The notes under the pieces were generated by a model that saw only the letters and a program-made list of their open reading frames with translations, made no database searches and had not been told where the DNA came from. From E44-bin32 sp034430615 (lineage in GTDB: Bacteria; Chloroflexota; Anaerolineae; Anaerolineales; E44-bin32), in assembly GCA_034430615.1 (NCBI GenBank), contig DAOUEJ010000203.1, positions 1 through 64,000 on the forward strand: 64,000 bases of DNA, given 5' to 3'. Position 1 is the first letter of the stretch; each line of letters opens with the position of its first letter. Position numbers and translations under genes: made by a program. This document shows, one piece after another, positions 26,104-34,729 of this stretch.

Positions 26104-26325
26104 TCAGGGTATTGAGATCCGCCATTCATCATAGAGTTCACCATAGAAGAGATCAAAGACGCGCCCATCAAGCACGCGCACGCGGAAGCGCAACCCGCCG
26201 GGGATGCGCCACCGGGCTTCAATCTCCTCGATCTCCAGCCGGTCGCCCTCCCATCGAATCGCGTTCGGGTGATCGGCATAGGTATAACCGGAATGACACT
26301 CCACTAGGTCACGCGTTGTTGTCAC
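26104..26325 (-). CDS. Small conserved-looking protein of unknown function
   Basis: Predicted 73 residues from GTG 26325: starts TTTRDLVECHSGYTYAD and contains RWEGDRLEIEEI and DGRVFDLFYGE. This looks like a compact all-beta protein; from memory, similar short proteins (HSGYTYADRP...) occur in Chloroflexota. The start overlaps the inverted repeat tgtcac-a-gtgaca (26320-26332), which could limit its translation or bind a regulator. It lies within the gat operon. Confidence 0.7.
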   Translation of the reverse strand: MTTTRDLVECHSGYTYADHPNAIRWEGDRLEIEEIEARWRIPGGLRFRVRVLDGRVFDLFYGELYDEWRISIP

Positions 26326-26429
26326 AGTGACACGCGAGCCCTTTTATCATCTAGCATATGATCCCTTTTCGCCAGTGGCAAGTGACCCGTGGTGTCGATG
26401 AGACTCATCATAACCCCGCAAAGAGCTGA

Positions 26430-26795
26430 TCACGAAGCGCGTGCCAGATCAGCGAGTGCGCCCGGAAGCGTTTCCTGTGTAACAAAGAGAGCGCCTTGCA
26501 CCGTCTCGTTCGCCTTTCGTTGGACATCGGCCTTCCCGTCCACGAAGAAGATCGGCAGGGTTTTTCCGGCCGGTTGTGTGCGCAGGCAGGGAACTGTTTC
26601 GCGACCATGTGATGGGAGCCGTGAAATATGGATGACCACAGCCAGGTTTAGATCCTCGAGTATCCGACGGCAGGAGCGCTGGCCATCTTCTGCCTCGGTC
26701 TCTCTGCCTGCCACCCCTGTGCTCGCAGTTGGTCGGATAAACCGACGGATCCGAGCTGGTTCCAGTGGATGAGGAAAATCTTAAGGGTTATCAAT
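26430..26795 (-). CDS. Receiver-like small protein with TTG start
   Basis: Reading from TTG 26795 gives 121 residues beginning MITLKIFLIHWNQLG, a beta-alpha start like a response-regulator fold. A later ATG at 26714 would remove that first strand. It continues with DLNLAVVIHISRLPSHGRE and PIFFVDGKADV, a pattern shared with receiver-like proteins in which the phosphoacceptor aspartate is not kept (here His-Ile-Ser). agga lies 9-12 bases upstream. A regulatory protein-binding role is only inferred. It follows the nucleotidyltransferase by 22 bases, so it belongs to the same transcript. Confidence 0.6.
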
Positions 26796-26817
26796 ACCTC
26801 GTCCTGTGGAGTCGGTC

Positions 26818-27813
26818 TCAACTCAAATCAACTTCGGAGTGGTCACCGACATTGACGAACCCATGCAGGCCGAACAAGCGAACCCCGATCCCGACCAGCG
26901 ACGCATGCAGCACGCTTTCCTGGATAAAAGCATCCTGCTCAACGATCGTATCTTTGATGACCGAACGCCGGATGACGCAATTTGGACCAATCGAGGCATA
27001 GGGACCGATTACCGATTCGGCGATCTCGGCTTCAGGGTGTACGAAAACCGGGGGAAGGAAGATTGAACCCTGGCGAAGCTGGGCGTCGCTTGAATTATCC
27101 CGGCCGTGCTCGAGCAGATAGCGGTTCGTCTCCAGCAAGGCGTCTGGTTTACCACAGTCCATCCATACATCAACCTGCCTGGTCCGCAAATCCAGCCCAT
27201 CTTCAAGCATGAGGTTAATGGCATCTGCCAGGTAATACTCCCCACCGAGTCGGGTGCCGCTCGCCATTTGCTCTTCAAACGCAGTCACCAGGTCCTTCGC
27301 TTGCGGGAAATAGTAGAAACCGGCCAGGGCCAAATTAATGCTCGGATCCTCTGGTTTTTCGATCAAGCGCAGCACCCGCCCGTTTTTGTCGACATCGGCA
27401 ACTCCGAAGCGGCGCGGATCGTCTACCTCCTTCACCCACGCGATCGCCGGGCCAGCGTTCTCCAGGGGAATGGAGAGATCAGCTTCGATGATCGTGTCAA
27501 CAAAGGCCAGGTAGATCGGTCCCTCAAGCCGCTCCCTCGCCAGCCAGATGGCATGGGATTGGCCCTTCATCTCATCCTGGACAACATAGCTGGCGGTTAG
27601 CTCCGGATAGCGTTTGTCCATGAACGATTTAATCTGCTCGCCCAGGTAGCCGACGATGAAAACCACTTCATCAATGGCGGTTAATGATTCAAACATATCG
27701 AGGACATGCCCGAGCACAGGGCGTCCGGCAACACTGACCAGTGGCTTCGGCTTAGACCAGGTATGCGGCCTGAGCCGTGTCCCGAGTCCAGCCATGGGTA
27801 TGACGATTTTCAT
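26818..27813 (-). CDS. Sugar-phosphate nucleotidyltransferase
   Basis: A 331-residue RmlA/GalU-like enzyme making an NDP-sugar from a sugar-1-phosphate. The NTP-binding signature PMAGLGTRLRPHTWSKPKPL is at residues 6-25. A catalytic aspartate lies in LAFVDTII, and WVKEVDDPRRFGVADV and LIEKPEDP mark substrate-binding loops. The C-terminal third has hexapeptide-like repeats (ESVIGPYASIGPNCVIRRSVI), giving a left-handed beta-helix tail. Sugar and nucleotide are not determined. It is 18 bases after gatA on the same strand; its products may feed the glycosyltransferase and epimerase just upstream. Confidence 0.9.
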   Translation of the reverse strand: MKIVIPMAGLGTRLRPHTWSKPKPLVSVAGRPVLGHVLDMFESLTAIDEVVFIVGYLGEQIKSFMDKRYPELTASYVVQDEMKGQSHAIWLARERLEGPIYLAFVDTIIEADLSIPLENAGPAIAWVKEVDDPRRFGVADVDKNGRVLRLIEKPEDPSINLALAGFYYFPQAKDLVTAFEEQMASGTRLGGEYYLADAINLMLEDGLDLRTRQVDVWMDCGKPDALLETNRYLLEHGRDNSSDAQLRQGSIFLPPVFVHPEAEIAESVIGPYASIGPNCVIRRSVIKDTIVEQDAFIQESVLHASLVGIGVRLFGLHGFVNVGDHSEVDLS

Positions 27814-27831
27814 AGACTCCCCTTCTCCTGG

Positions 27832-29322
27832 TTATGCCAATACTGGACGCTGCATGTGCCAGGTCGTTTCTTGCTGATAGGAATGAGCGCTTTTCAGAAG
27901 CAGCGCTTCTCCCAGGTGAGGTGCGTTGAGCTGCATGCCGATCGGCAGTCCGCGGGTATCGAATCCGACCGGGAAGCTGATGCCGGGAACGCCGGCTAAA
28001 TTTGCCGGCAGCGTGAAAACATCCTCCAGATACATCGAGAGTGGATCGTCTCCATGCTCCCCGATGCGAAAAGCCGTAGTGGGCGCGACGGGACAAGCTA
28101 GCAGGTCGACCGATTGGAAAGCCTGGTCGAAATCAGCCTTGATCAGAGTCCGCACCTTCTGCGCCTGGCCATAGTACGCATCATAGTAACCGGCCGAAAG
28201 GGCATACGTGCCGAGCATGATGCGCCGTTTTACTTCCGGGCCGAAAAGGCTGCCTCGTGTCTGCAGGTACTGATCCCAGAGATCGTCTCCAGTGACGCGC
28301 GGCCCGAAGCGGACGCCATCGTAGCGGGCAAGGTTGGCGGATGCTTCCGCAGGAGCGATGAGATAGTAGACGGGAAGTGCAAGATCGGTATGGGGCAGGC
28401 TCACTTCTTCGACCGAGGCACCCATGCTTTCTATCATGGCAATTGCCGTGCGGACGGCTGCTTCAACCTCAGGCTGCATACCATCGATGAAATACTCACG
28501 CGGGACACCGATGTGCAAACCGTGCAGGTCTGACCCGTTGAGCACCAGGGCAGGGAGAGGGTCGCGCACGCTGGTCGAATCAAGCTCATCGTAGCCAGCC
28601 ATGGTCTCAAAGAGCGGGATAAGATCCGAAGCGGACCGAGCCAGTGCACCGACGGTATCAAGGGATGACCCATACGCGATCAGGCCGTAACGTGAGACGC
28701 GTCCATAGGAAGTCTTGAGACCGGTTACCCCGCAGAAAGAAGCAGGTTGGCGGACGGACCCGCCGGTATCGGTCCCAAGTGCGGCGTAGCACAAACCAGC
28801 GGCGACCGCAGCAGCGGAGCCGCCGGATGAACCACCAGGAACCCGCTCCAGGTCCCAGGGGTTGTGTGTTGGCCCATAGGCAGAGTTCTCGGTCGATGAC
28901 CCCATCGCGAATTCATCGGTGTTGGTTTTTCCCAGGATGACCGATCCGGCATCGATTAGCCGAGAAACGCTGGTTGCAGTATACGGAGGGAGAAAACCTT
29001 CCAGAATTTTAGAGCCACAGGTTGTCTGCACGCCCTGTACGCAGAGGACATCCTTGATCGCAAGCGGGATCCCATGCGTGAGCGGCAGGTCCGCCGAGCC
29101 GCTTTTCCGCCAGGAGGCTAGCGCACTGTCGGCGGCGTCAGCCTGTTCCAAAGCAAGATCAGGCGTAAGGGTCAGGAACGCATGCAAGCGAGGGTCAAGC
29201 GTGTCGATTCGGCTGAGGCATGCCTCGGTCAGGTCGCGCGAGGATACTTCCCCCTTCCGTAAAGCTGCAGCGGCATCCAGCAGTGAGATATCAGTCAGTC
29301 CCGGCATAGTATCGGGGCTCAC
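27832..29322 (-). CDS. gatA: Asp/Glu-tRNA(Asn/Gln) amidotransferase subunit A
   Basis: A 496-residue amidase that releases ammonia from glutamine for GatB. The Ser-cisSer-Lys triad is intact: Lys90 in LAIKDV, Ser165 in GGSSGGS and nucleophile Ser189 in DTGGSVRQPA. The GTG start overlaps the gatC stop as GTGA (29319-29322), so translation is coupled; an in-frame ATG lies 15 bases inside. The nucleotidyltransferase gene follows after 18 bases. Confidence 0.96.
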   Translation of the reverse strand: MSPDTMPGLTDISLLDAAAALRKGEVSSRDLTEACLSRIDTLDPRLHAFLTLTPDLALEQADAADSALASWRKSGSADLPLTHGIPLAIKDVLCVQGVQTTCGSKILEGFLPPYTATSVSRLIDAGSVILGKTNTDEFAMGSSTENSAYGPTHNPWDLERVPGGSSGGSAAAVAAGLCYAALGTDTGGSVRQPASFCGVTGLKTSYGRVSRYGLIAYGSSLDTVGALARSASDLIPLFETMAGYDELDSTSVRDPLPALVLNGSDLHGLHIGVPREYFIDGMQPEVEAAVRTAIAMIESMGASVEEVSLPHTDLALPVYYLIAPAEASANLARYDGVRFGPRVTGDDLWDQYLQTRGSLFGPEVKRRIMLGTYALSAGYYDAYYGQAQKVRTLIKADFDQAFQSVDLLACPVAPTTAFRIGEHGDDPLSMYLEDVFTLPANLAGVPGISFPVGFDTRGLPIGMQLNAPHLGEALLLKSAHSYQQETTWHMQRPVLA

Positions 29323-29612
29323 GATTTTTCCAAGACGGGCGGAACGCGAAACATACCGCGTTCTTCCTCAGGCGCATTGGAGAGCATGAGTTCACGTGGC
29401 GGGCACGGCCGGACGATATCCGGGCGGAGCGGCGCTTGCAGCGGCAGAACGCTTGCGGTTGGTGCAATCTGGGTCGTATCGACCTCATTCAGCCGGGAGG
29501 CGTATTCGAGGACAGCGGAGAGCTGTTGGGCATATCGCTCCAACTCTTCTTCTTCAAGCTCAAGCCGCGCAAGGAATGCGATGTGTCGAACCTCATCCAG
29601 GGTTAAGGCCAT
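29319..29612 (-). CDS. gatC: Asp/Glu-tRNA(Asn/Gln) amidotransferase subunit C
   Basis: A small (97-residue) scaffold protein wrapping GatA and GatB. It has the typical ALTLDEVRHIAFLARLELEEEE start, a central helix and a C-terminal stretch with RPDIVRPCPPRE. ATG 29612 is chosen; the frame also opens with TTG at 29621. A TATAAT box ends only nine bases before this ATG, so the transcript may be leaderless. First gene of the gat operon. Confidence 0.93.
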   Translation of the reverse strand: MALTLDEVRHIAFLARLELEEEELERYAQQLSAVLEYASRLNEVDTTQIAPTASVLPLQAPLRPDIVRPCPPRELMLSNAPEEERGMFRVPPVLEKS

Positions 29613-29621
29613 AGCAACCAA

Positions 29622-29627
29622 ATTATA
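29622..29627 (-). promoter_or_regulatory. Probable -10 box of the gat operon
   Basis: A perfect TATAAT on the minus strand, nine bases before the gatC ATG. Start of transcription would fall within a few bases of the start codon. No matching -35 hexamer is evident. Confidence 0.5.
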
Positions 29628-29689
29628 GCAGAGCGCTTGTGAGCGACTCGCAGGATCCCGGACTGTGAGAACTTCCTTGGGGCGGGCAG

Positions 29690-30910
29690 TCAGCCTGGCG
29701 AAATGCCATCGAGTACGGCATCGAACATGGGCAAGGTCCGGGTATCGACATATGCCGCCTCGAAGGCAGCCCGAGCCCGCTTGCTATACTCATTTAGGAG
29801 ATGTTGATCCGAGGCAAGTGTCCGCAGGAAGGCGACCGTCCCACGGACATCGCCATGACGCAAGCTTGCTCCGACTCCAAATTGCCGGATCGCATCATCG
29901 ACATTGCTGCCTTCTGGCCCGATATAGAGGAGGGGAAGTCCCATAGCTAAGTTTGCATGCATCTTGCTCGGACTGATCACACCGAGAGCCGACTCGTTCA
30001 TAGTGATCAGGGCACAATCAGCGCCCGACAGCACGGAAGGTGTGATTTGTTTCGCAACATAAGTGTGGAGATGGATATTCTCAAGCCCTCTGCGATCCGC
30101 TTCATGAGCAAGTGAAGGCCATTTTGATCCACCTCCCACAAAGAGAAAGCAAATCTTGTCCTGCCTCAGGTAGGAGGCAGCCTCGAGCACAGTATCGAAG
30201 TTGTGGCCGAAGCCCGCATTACCCAGATATAGAACCTTAAAGAAAGCCCCAATGTCGAAAGATTCCCAGCCCGGCCAAGGATCGGGGTCAAGGCCAAGAG
30301 GAAATTGAGCCTGAGACTCCCAATTGGGAATGACCGTACAGGGCACATCAGCCAATCGGGGGTAGCGCGACACGAGCAGGTTCTGCATTGCTGTATCGAG
30401 GCAGACGAAGTGATCAAGTTTTGAAAAAATGATCCAGTTGATGCGATCGAGCAGTCGCGCAATCCAACCACCGGGTGATATCACATCCGTTCGCTCTAAA
30501 ATTTCCGGGTAGCAATCCATGTTCCACAAGAGGAATCGTACGCGTGGATGGAATAATTTGTGGGCCACGGCGGAAAGACCGATGAAGGGAGGCGTTGTAA
30601 GTGAGACCAAAATATCCTGGCGAGGGAGCAGCATCAGCCGGACGAGGGTCTGGGTAAAAAAGAGAGCATAATCAACAATGCGATGGACGGAGCGCTTCTT
30701 CCCAAACATCGGGGTCCACAGCCGTATCACCCGCGGGTTGTCTTTTTGCACAGTCACATGCGAGGGGAATTGGGGCACATAGCCGCCAACGCTCGTGAGA
30801 ACGGTGACCGTATCCCCGAGGGCAGCGCGGTGCTCGGCCAGGGAAGCCGCTAGATGCCCGGTTGGGGCGAGGTCTGGAGGGTAGAACTGGTTGATGATCG
30901 TTATACGCAT
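29690..30910 (-). CDS. Glycosyltransferase, family 4 type
   Basis: A 406-residue GT-B enzyme. The N-terminal domain begins MRITIINQFYPPDLAPTGH, typical for WbuB-like group 1 transferases of the cell surface. The donor domain has VLYLGNAGFGHNFDTVLEAA and FLFVGGGSKW. The nucleotide-sugar Glu region lies around ALGVISPSKMHANLAMGLP (the ExxxxxxE motif here reads S...SPSKMHANLA, so one Glu may be replaced). Acceptor unknown; likely polysaccharide or glycolipid. It sits 23 bases downstream of the epimerase, in one operon. Confidence 0.88.
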   Translation of the reverse strand: MRITIINQFYPPDLAPTGHLAASLAEHRAALGDTVTVLTSVGGYVPQFPSHVTVQKDNPRVIRLWTPMFGKKRSVHRIVDYALFFTQTLVRLMLLPRQDILVSLTTPPFIGLSAVAHKLFHPRVRFLLWNMDCYPEILERTDVISPGGWIARLLDRINWIIFSKLDHFVCLDTAMQNLLVSRYPRLADVPCTVIPNWESQAQFPLGLDPDPWPGWESFDIGAFFKVLYLGNAGFGHNFDTVLEAASYLRQDKICFLFVGGGSKWPSLAHEADRRGLENIHLHTYVAKQITPSVLSGADCALITMNESALGVISPSKMHANLAMGLPLLYIGPEGSNVDDAIRQFGVGASLRHGDVRGTVAFLRTLASDQHLLNEYSKRARAAFEAAYVDTRTLPMFDAVLDGISPG

Positions 30911-30933
30911 ATCAAGCTCAGCAAAGGGAACGG

Positions 30934-31977
30934 CTAGAGCTTCTGCAATCCAGATACCATCTCCGAAATGATATCTTCCAGGGAATAGGACATCTCCCAG
31001 TGGGGAAAATGGGACTTAAGCTTGGCCAGATTGGAGTAGTAGCAGATATGGTCACCGATCCGGTTCTGTTCTGAATAGGTAAGCTGCGGGCGTTTCCCTG
31101 ACTCCCTTTCTATCATGGCAACACACTCGATTAAGCTGGCTGCGTTGCCCTTGCCCCCTCCGATGTTGTACACCTCACCCGGTCGTGGATCCTGCGCGAA
31201 GTGCCAGAGGGCATTAATCACATCGTGGCTATGGATTTGATCGCGAACCTGTTTTCCTTTGTAACCATAGATTGTATAAGGGCCTTCGTTCATGGCCACA
31301 CCAACCAGGTAGCTGAGAAATCCATGGAGCTCGACACCAGAATGATGAGGACCAGTCAAGCACCCGCCTCGAAATATCCCGGTTTTCATACCGAAGTATT
31401 TCCCGTACTCTTGAGCGAGGATATCACCAGCCAGCTTAGACGCTCCAAAAAGTGAATGCAGGCAGTTGTCGACGGGAAAATCTTCACCGATGCCCTCTGC
31501 GAAACGCGGGTCGGCATAGTCCCAGCGGGTTTCGAATTCAGTAAGAGGGATATGGTTAGGGCCATCCCCGTAAACTTTGTTCGTGCTCAGGTGGATGAAT
31601 ACAGCCTTGGGGGCATGCTGCCGGAGCGCCTCAAGCAGATTGAGCGTCCCGTTGGCGTTGACATCGAAATCATCAAATGGTCGCCGGGCGGCGAGATCGT
31701 GGCTGGGCTGGGCAGCGGCGTGGACGATCAGGTCAAAGTCGCTCTTCTTGAAGAGATCAAGCACTGTTTGGCGCTGGCGAATGTCGAGATCATGATGAGT
31801 GAAGTTGCTGCATGTCGCCAGGAGACGATCGCGGTTCCATGTAGTATCACCTTTCTCACCGAAGAAATCAGCGCGCATGTTGTTGTCAACACCGGTAACC
31901 CGGAAGCCCATTGAATCAAAGAAAGAAACTGCCTCAGAACCAATGAGCCCGCTGCTGCCCGTCACTAAAATGTGCAT
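30934..31977 (-). CDS. NAD-dependent sugar epimerase (CDP-paratose-2-epimerase-like SDR)
   Basis: A 347-residue extended SDR. ATG 31977 follows aaggaagg and places the NAD motif GSSGLIG at residues 8-14; the frame extends upstream but without signal. Substrate-site features: STNKVYGD (131-138) and GGCLTGPHHSG. The usual YxxxK catalytic pair reads F177-G-A-S-K181, so the tyrosine is a phenylalanine. From memory some homologues share SLFGASK, so this may be a distinct subfamily, not damage. Works with the downstream glycosyltransferase on an NDP-sugar. Confidence 0.87.
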   Translation of the reverse strand: MHILVTGSSGLIGSEAVSFFDSMGFRVTGVDNNMRADFFGEKGDTTWNRDRLLATCSNFTHHDLDIRQRQTVLDLFKKSDFDLIVHAAAQPSHDLAARRPFDDFDVNANGTLNLLEALRQHAPKAVFIHLSTNKVYGDGPNHIPLTEFETRWDYADPRFAEGIGEDFPVDNCLHSLFGASKLAGDILAQEYGKYFGMKTGIFRGGCLTGPHHSGVELHGFLSYLVGVAMNEGPYTIYGYKGKQVRDQIHSHDVINALWHFAQDPRPGEVYNIGGGKGNAASLIECVAMIERESGKRPQLTYSEQNRIGDHICYYSNLAKLKSHFPHWEMSYSLEDIISEMVSGLQKL

Positions 31978-32162
31978 TAATGCAACCTTCCTTCCGGAGC
32001 AGTTGTAATTGAAGCCGTTCACTCTCTCGTCTGACCGGGTAATTCTAAAGCGAGCCGATCCTTTATGAAAGGCCCGGTCAGTGAGTTGTCGCTGTGAACG
32101 ATTGGGCGGGTATGGAAATGCCCGGCAGAGGCAAGCTGCGGGCAAAGGGCCTGTGGTGATTG

Positions 32163-32408
32163 TTATTCTTGATAAGGAAGCGAAACCGGATCGACGTCCC
32201 TGAGCACGCCGCCAAGTGAATTGATTGCAGTCTCGACCATCCCTCCCGCTAGAACGGGGACGAATCGGCCGTCGTCGAGCCGGAGATAGGTGTACTGAAC
32301 CGTCGCAACCAACCAGCGCAGGGGCTGGCGTGGTGAAGTGCTTATCGGGAGATTTGTAGCTGTCGTTTTCATACCTGATATTCCATTCATATCAACGATT
32401 CTAGCCAC
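32163..32408 (-). CDS. Small hypothetical protein
   Basis: An 81-residue frame with a plausible polar start and the segment YTYLRLDDGRFVPVLAGG near the centre. No motif recognised. A shorter start at the ATG 12 codons in (MKTTATN) is possible. It is weakly supported, chiefly by its fit between two same-strand genes and natural-looking composition. Confidence 0.4.
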   Translation of the reverse strand: MARIVDMNGISGMKTTATNLPISTSPRQPLRWLVATVQYTYLRLDDGRFVPVLAGGMVETAINSLGGVLRDVDPVSLPYQE

Positions 32409-32572
32409 CTTATCTTAAGGAAGCGTTAACAACCTATACGGGCTCTAACCTGTCCGGTTGCCTCGTCAACCTGAGTATTCCACAGAATCAAGCAGCGCTG
32501 TCACATTTGATAGGAAACTGTCAGGCGAATGGCGGCTTTAGGCCAGGAGATGGGTGACTGCGCTTGTTTTGA

Positions 32573-34644
32573 TCAATCCGTGGACGGTGGGAGACCAGAC
32601 ACGTGGACGGAATCCGATGCGCAGGGGAGCATGCCCAGTGAACGGAGACGGGTAAGGGCTCTGCTCGAGCGAGCAAGGCGAGGCAGGCGGATCACCATCT
32701 GGCCTGAAGCTTCGCAAAGAGTCGGAGAAGGTAGTTCGCGGGCATCTTCTTCATAGGGCAGATTATTCTGGCCGGGGGTTGGCCACAATCCATAGCGTAA
32801 ATGGCCCGATCCATCCGGATAGCGACCATAGCTGAGGTTGTACGCCCGCACGCGCAGGTAGCTGATGGAGTCCATGACGCGACCATCGGACGCAAGCAAG
32901 AGGACGGTATCTCCGCTGTCATTCAAAGCCAGGTGCGTGCGCGAGCGGAAGAAGACACGGTAGCCACCCGCCTCAATTGTGGTGGACCCAAGCACGTAAG
33001 GGGACGACCCGGCGCCAGGGATATCATCGAGCATCCAGCCCTTCAGGTTGACCGGACCCGGCCCGAGGTTGATCAGCTCGATGAATTCATCCCCTGTATC
33101 GATCCCACCCGCGCCCTCCCAATCATAATGGGGACGGATAAGGACCTCGTTGATGACGAGCTTGCCCGGGATCCAGGTCGGGGCCGGAGTGGGATAGACG
33201 ATCGAATTTGGTCCGCGCGGTGTGCCCTGGATCGGTTCACCTTGTGCATCTTTCCCGAGGCTGTGATACCCGGTAAAGCTGGCCCACCCCGACGAACCAT
33301 CAGTACTGTTCCTGCGTTCCATGCTTGCCCGGGACTGTGCGCTGCCTGCCGGCCAGCCTCCCCCGGCAAGGTTGGCGGTGTCGATCAAGCCCCCTGCTGC
33401 ATCACGGAGGGTTAGTGTCTCACCAGAATTGGAGAGGGAGCCAGCGTAGATGAGATCGGCCTCGATATTTTGAATGGTTGCTTCGTCGGTTCGTTCGAGC
33501 AGGTAGAAGCCTCCGGGAGGGAGTTCTCCGGGCAGGGCGATCATGATGTCACCCCCGTCTCTCAACTGCCAACCGTCGAGGACAACGGTGAACTCTCCGG
33601 TGTTATAGAGCTCAATCCACTCGTCGCTTGCGGAAGCATGTGTTCCCGCCCAGCCAACTTCGTTAATCCACACAGATCCTAGAGGGGGGGAGACGACCTC
33701 CGGGGTGGCGCTTGGCGCTGTCGCAGCCGTCAGGCTTGCTGTCGGGGTAACGCTATACATCGAGTTTGGTTTTCGCAGGGTTCCAGGAATGGGGTTACCG
33801 GCTGCATCATGAGCATTTCCACCGCTCCCAGAATAGGTTACCCAGTTTCCAGGGGAATCGTCACCGCCCCAGCGCTCCATGCTGGTACGCGAGGAAGCTT
33901 CGCCGGCCGGCCAATCGCCACCATTCCGATTGGCGCTATCGACGAGCGAACCTGCGGGATCGCGTAAGGCGAGCATCTCGCCGCCGTTGTTCAATGCCCC
34001 GGTATAGAGGATGTCTCGGCCGTGACATCCCCCACGCTGCTGTCGTCGGTCCGTTCGAGCAGCACGTAGCCGTAAGGGGCGATCGCACCCCATACTGAGA
34101 TGTTGATATCCCCCTCGTCGGTCAAGCGCCAGCCATCCAGCGCGACAGGTTCTGCGCTGGTGTTGTAGAGCTCGATCCACTCATCATGGACCGAGGCGAT
34201 TGTCCCGGCCCACCCCAGCTCATTAATCACCACCAGCCCAGCCGTAACCGTCAAGGCAGGGGGAGCAGGCGAAGGGCTGGGCGCAGGCGAAGGGCTGGCC
34301 AGTGCGGTCGAGGAAGGAGTTGCGCCGGGCGATTGTCCGGGCGAGGGCGATACCGACGGAGAAGCTTGGGTTGGTGAGGAGGACGGCGTGGGCGTTTCCG
34401 TGTCGGATGGCGTTATTGCTGGGATAGAGTCCAAGAGGGTTGCGCTTGGAGTAGAGGTTGGATCTTGGGTGAGCGATGGGATGGCAGTCGGGGATGGCAT
34501 CTGGGTAGTGGGAAGAGGCTCCTGCATACGGCGTGCGGGGGAAACCAGATCCACAAAGCCTTGGCCGGGAGGGCTGGAGATGAGACTGGAAAGAAGAAGG
34601 AATCTAAAGAGAAAGAGGGCAAGCAGAGCCCGGGTCATGGTCAC
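32573..34644 (-). pseudogene. Lamin-tail-domain surface protein interrupted by a frameshift
   Basis: Starting at 34644 the protein has a hydrophobic signal segment, a long Pro/Ser/Thr linker and a lamin-tail domain (INELGWAGTIASVHDEWIELYN...). At 34016-34017 two extra bases (tc on the plus strand, a second GA copy on the minus strand) shift the frame and stop it 8 codons later. Skipping them rejoins ADILYTGALNNGGEML, aligning with a later repeat ADLIYAGSLSNSGETL in the same protein. Two more lamin-tail domains follow to 32573. Restored length would be 689 residues. Such secreted domains occur beside cell-wall and nuclease proteins; the exact role is not known. Real inactivation or an assembly error are both possible. 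Confidence 0.82.
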
Positions 34645-34729
34645 CCCCTGTGACCCCGTGGTTCTCTAATGTAGTGTAGACTGACGACCGGGCAAAGTAA
34701 ACGAGCGGAATGATCCTAGCCAGTTTGTG

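Noticed and set aside
34005..34025. Phase-variable repeat tract in the lamin-tail gene
   Set aside because: Only two GA units are present, far fewer than usual phase-variation tracts.
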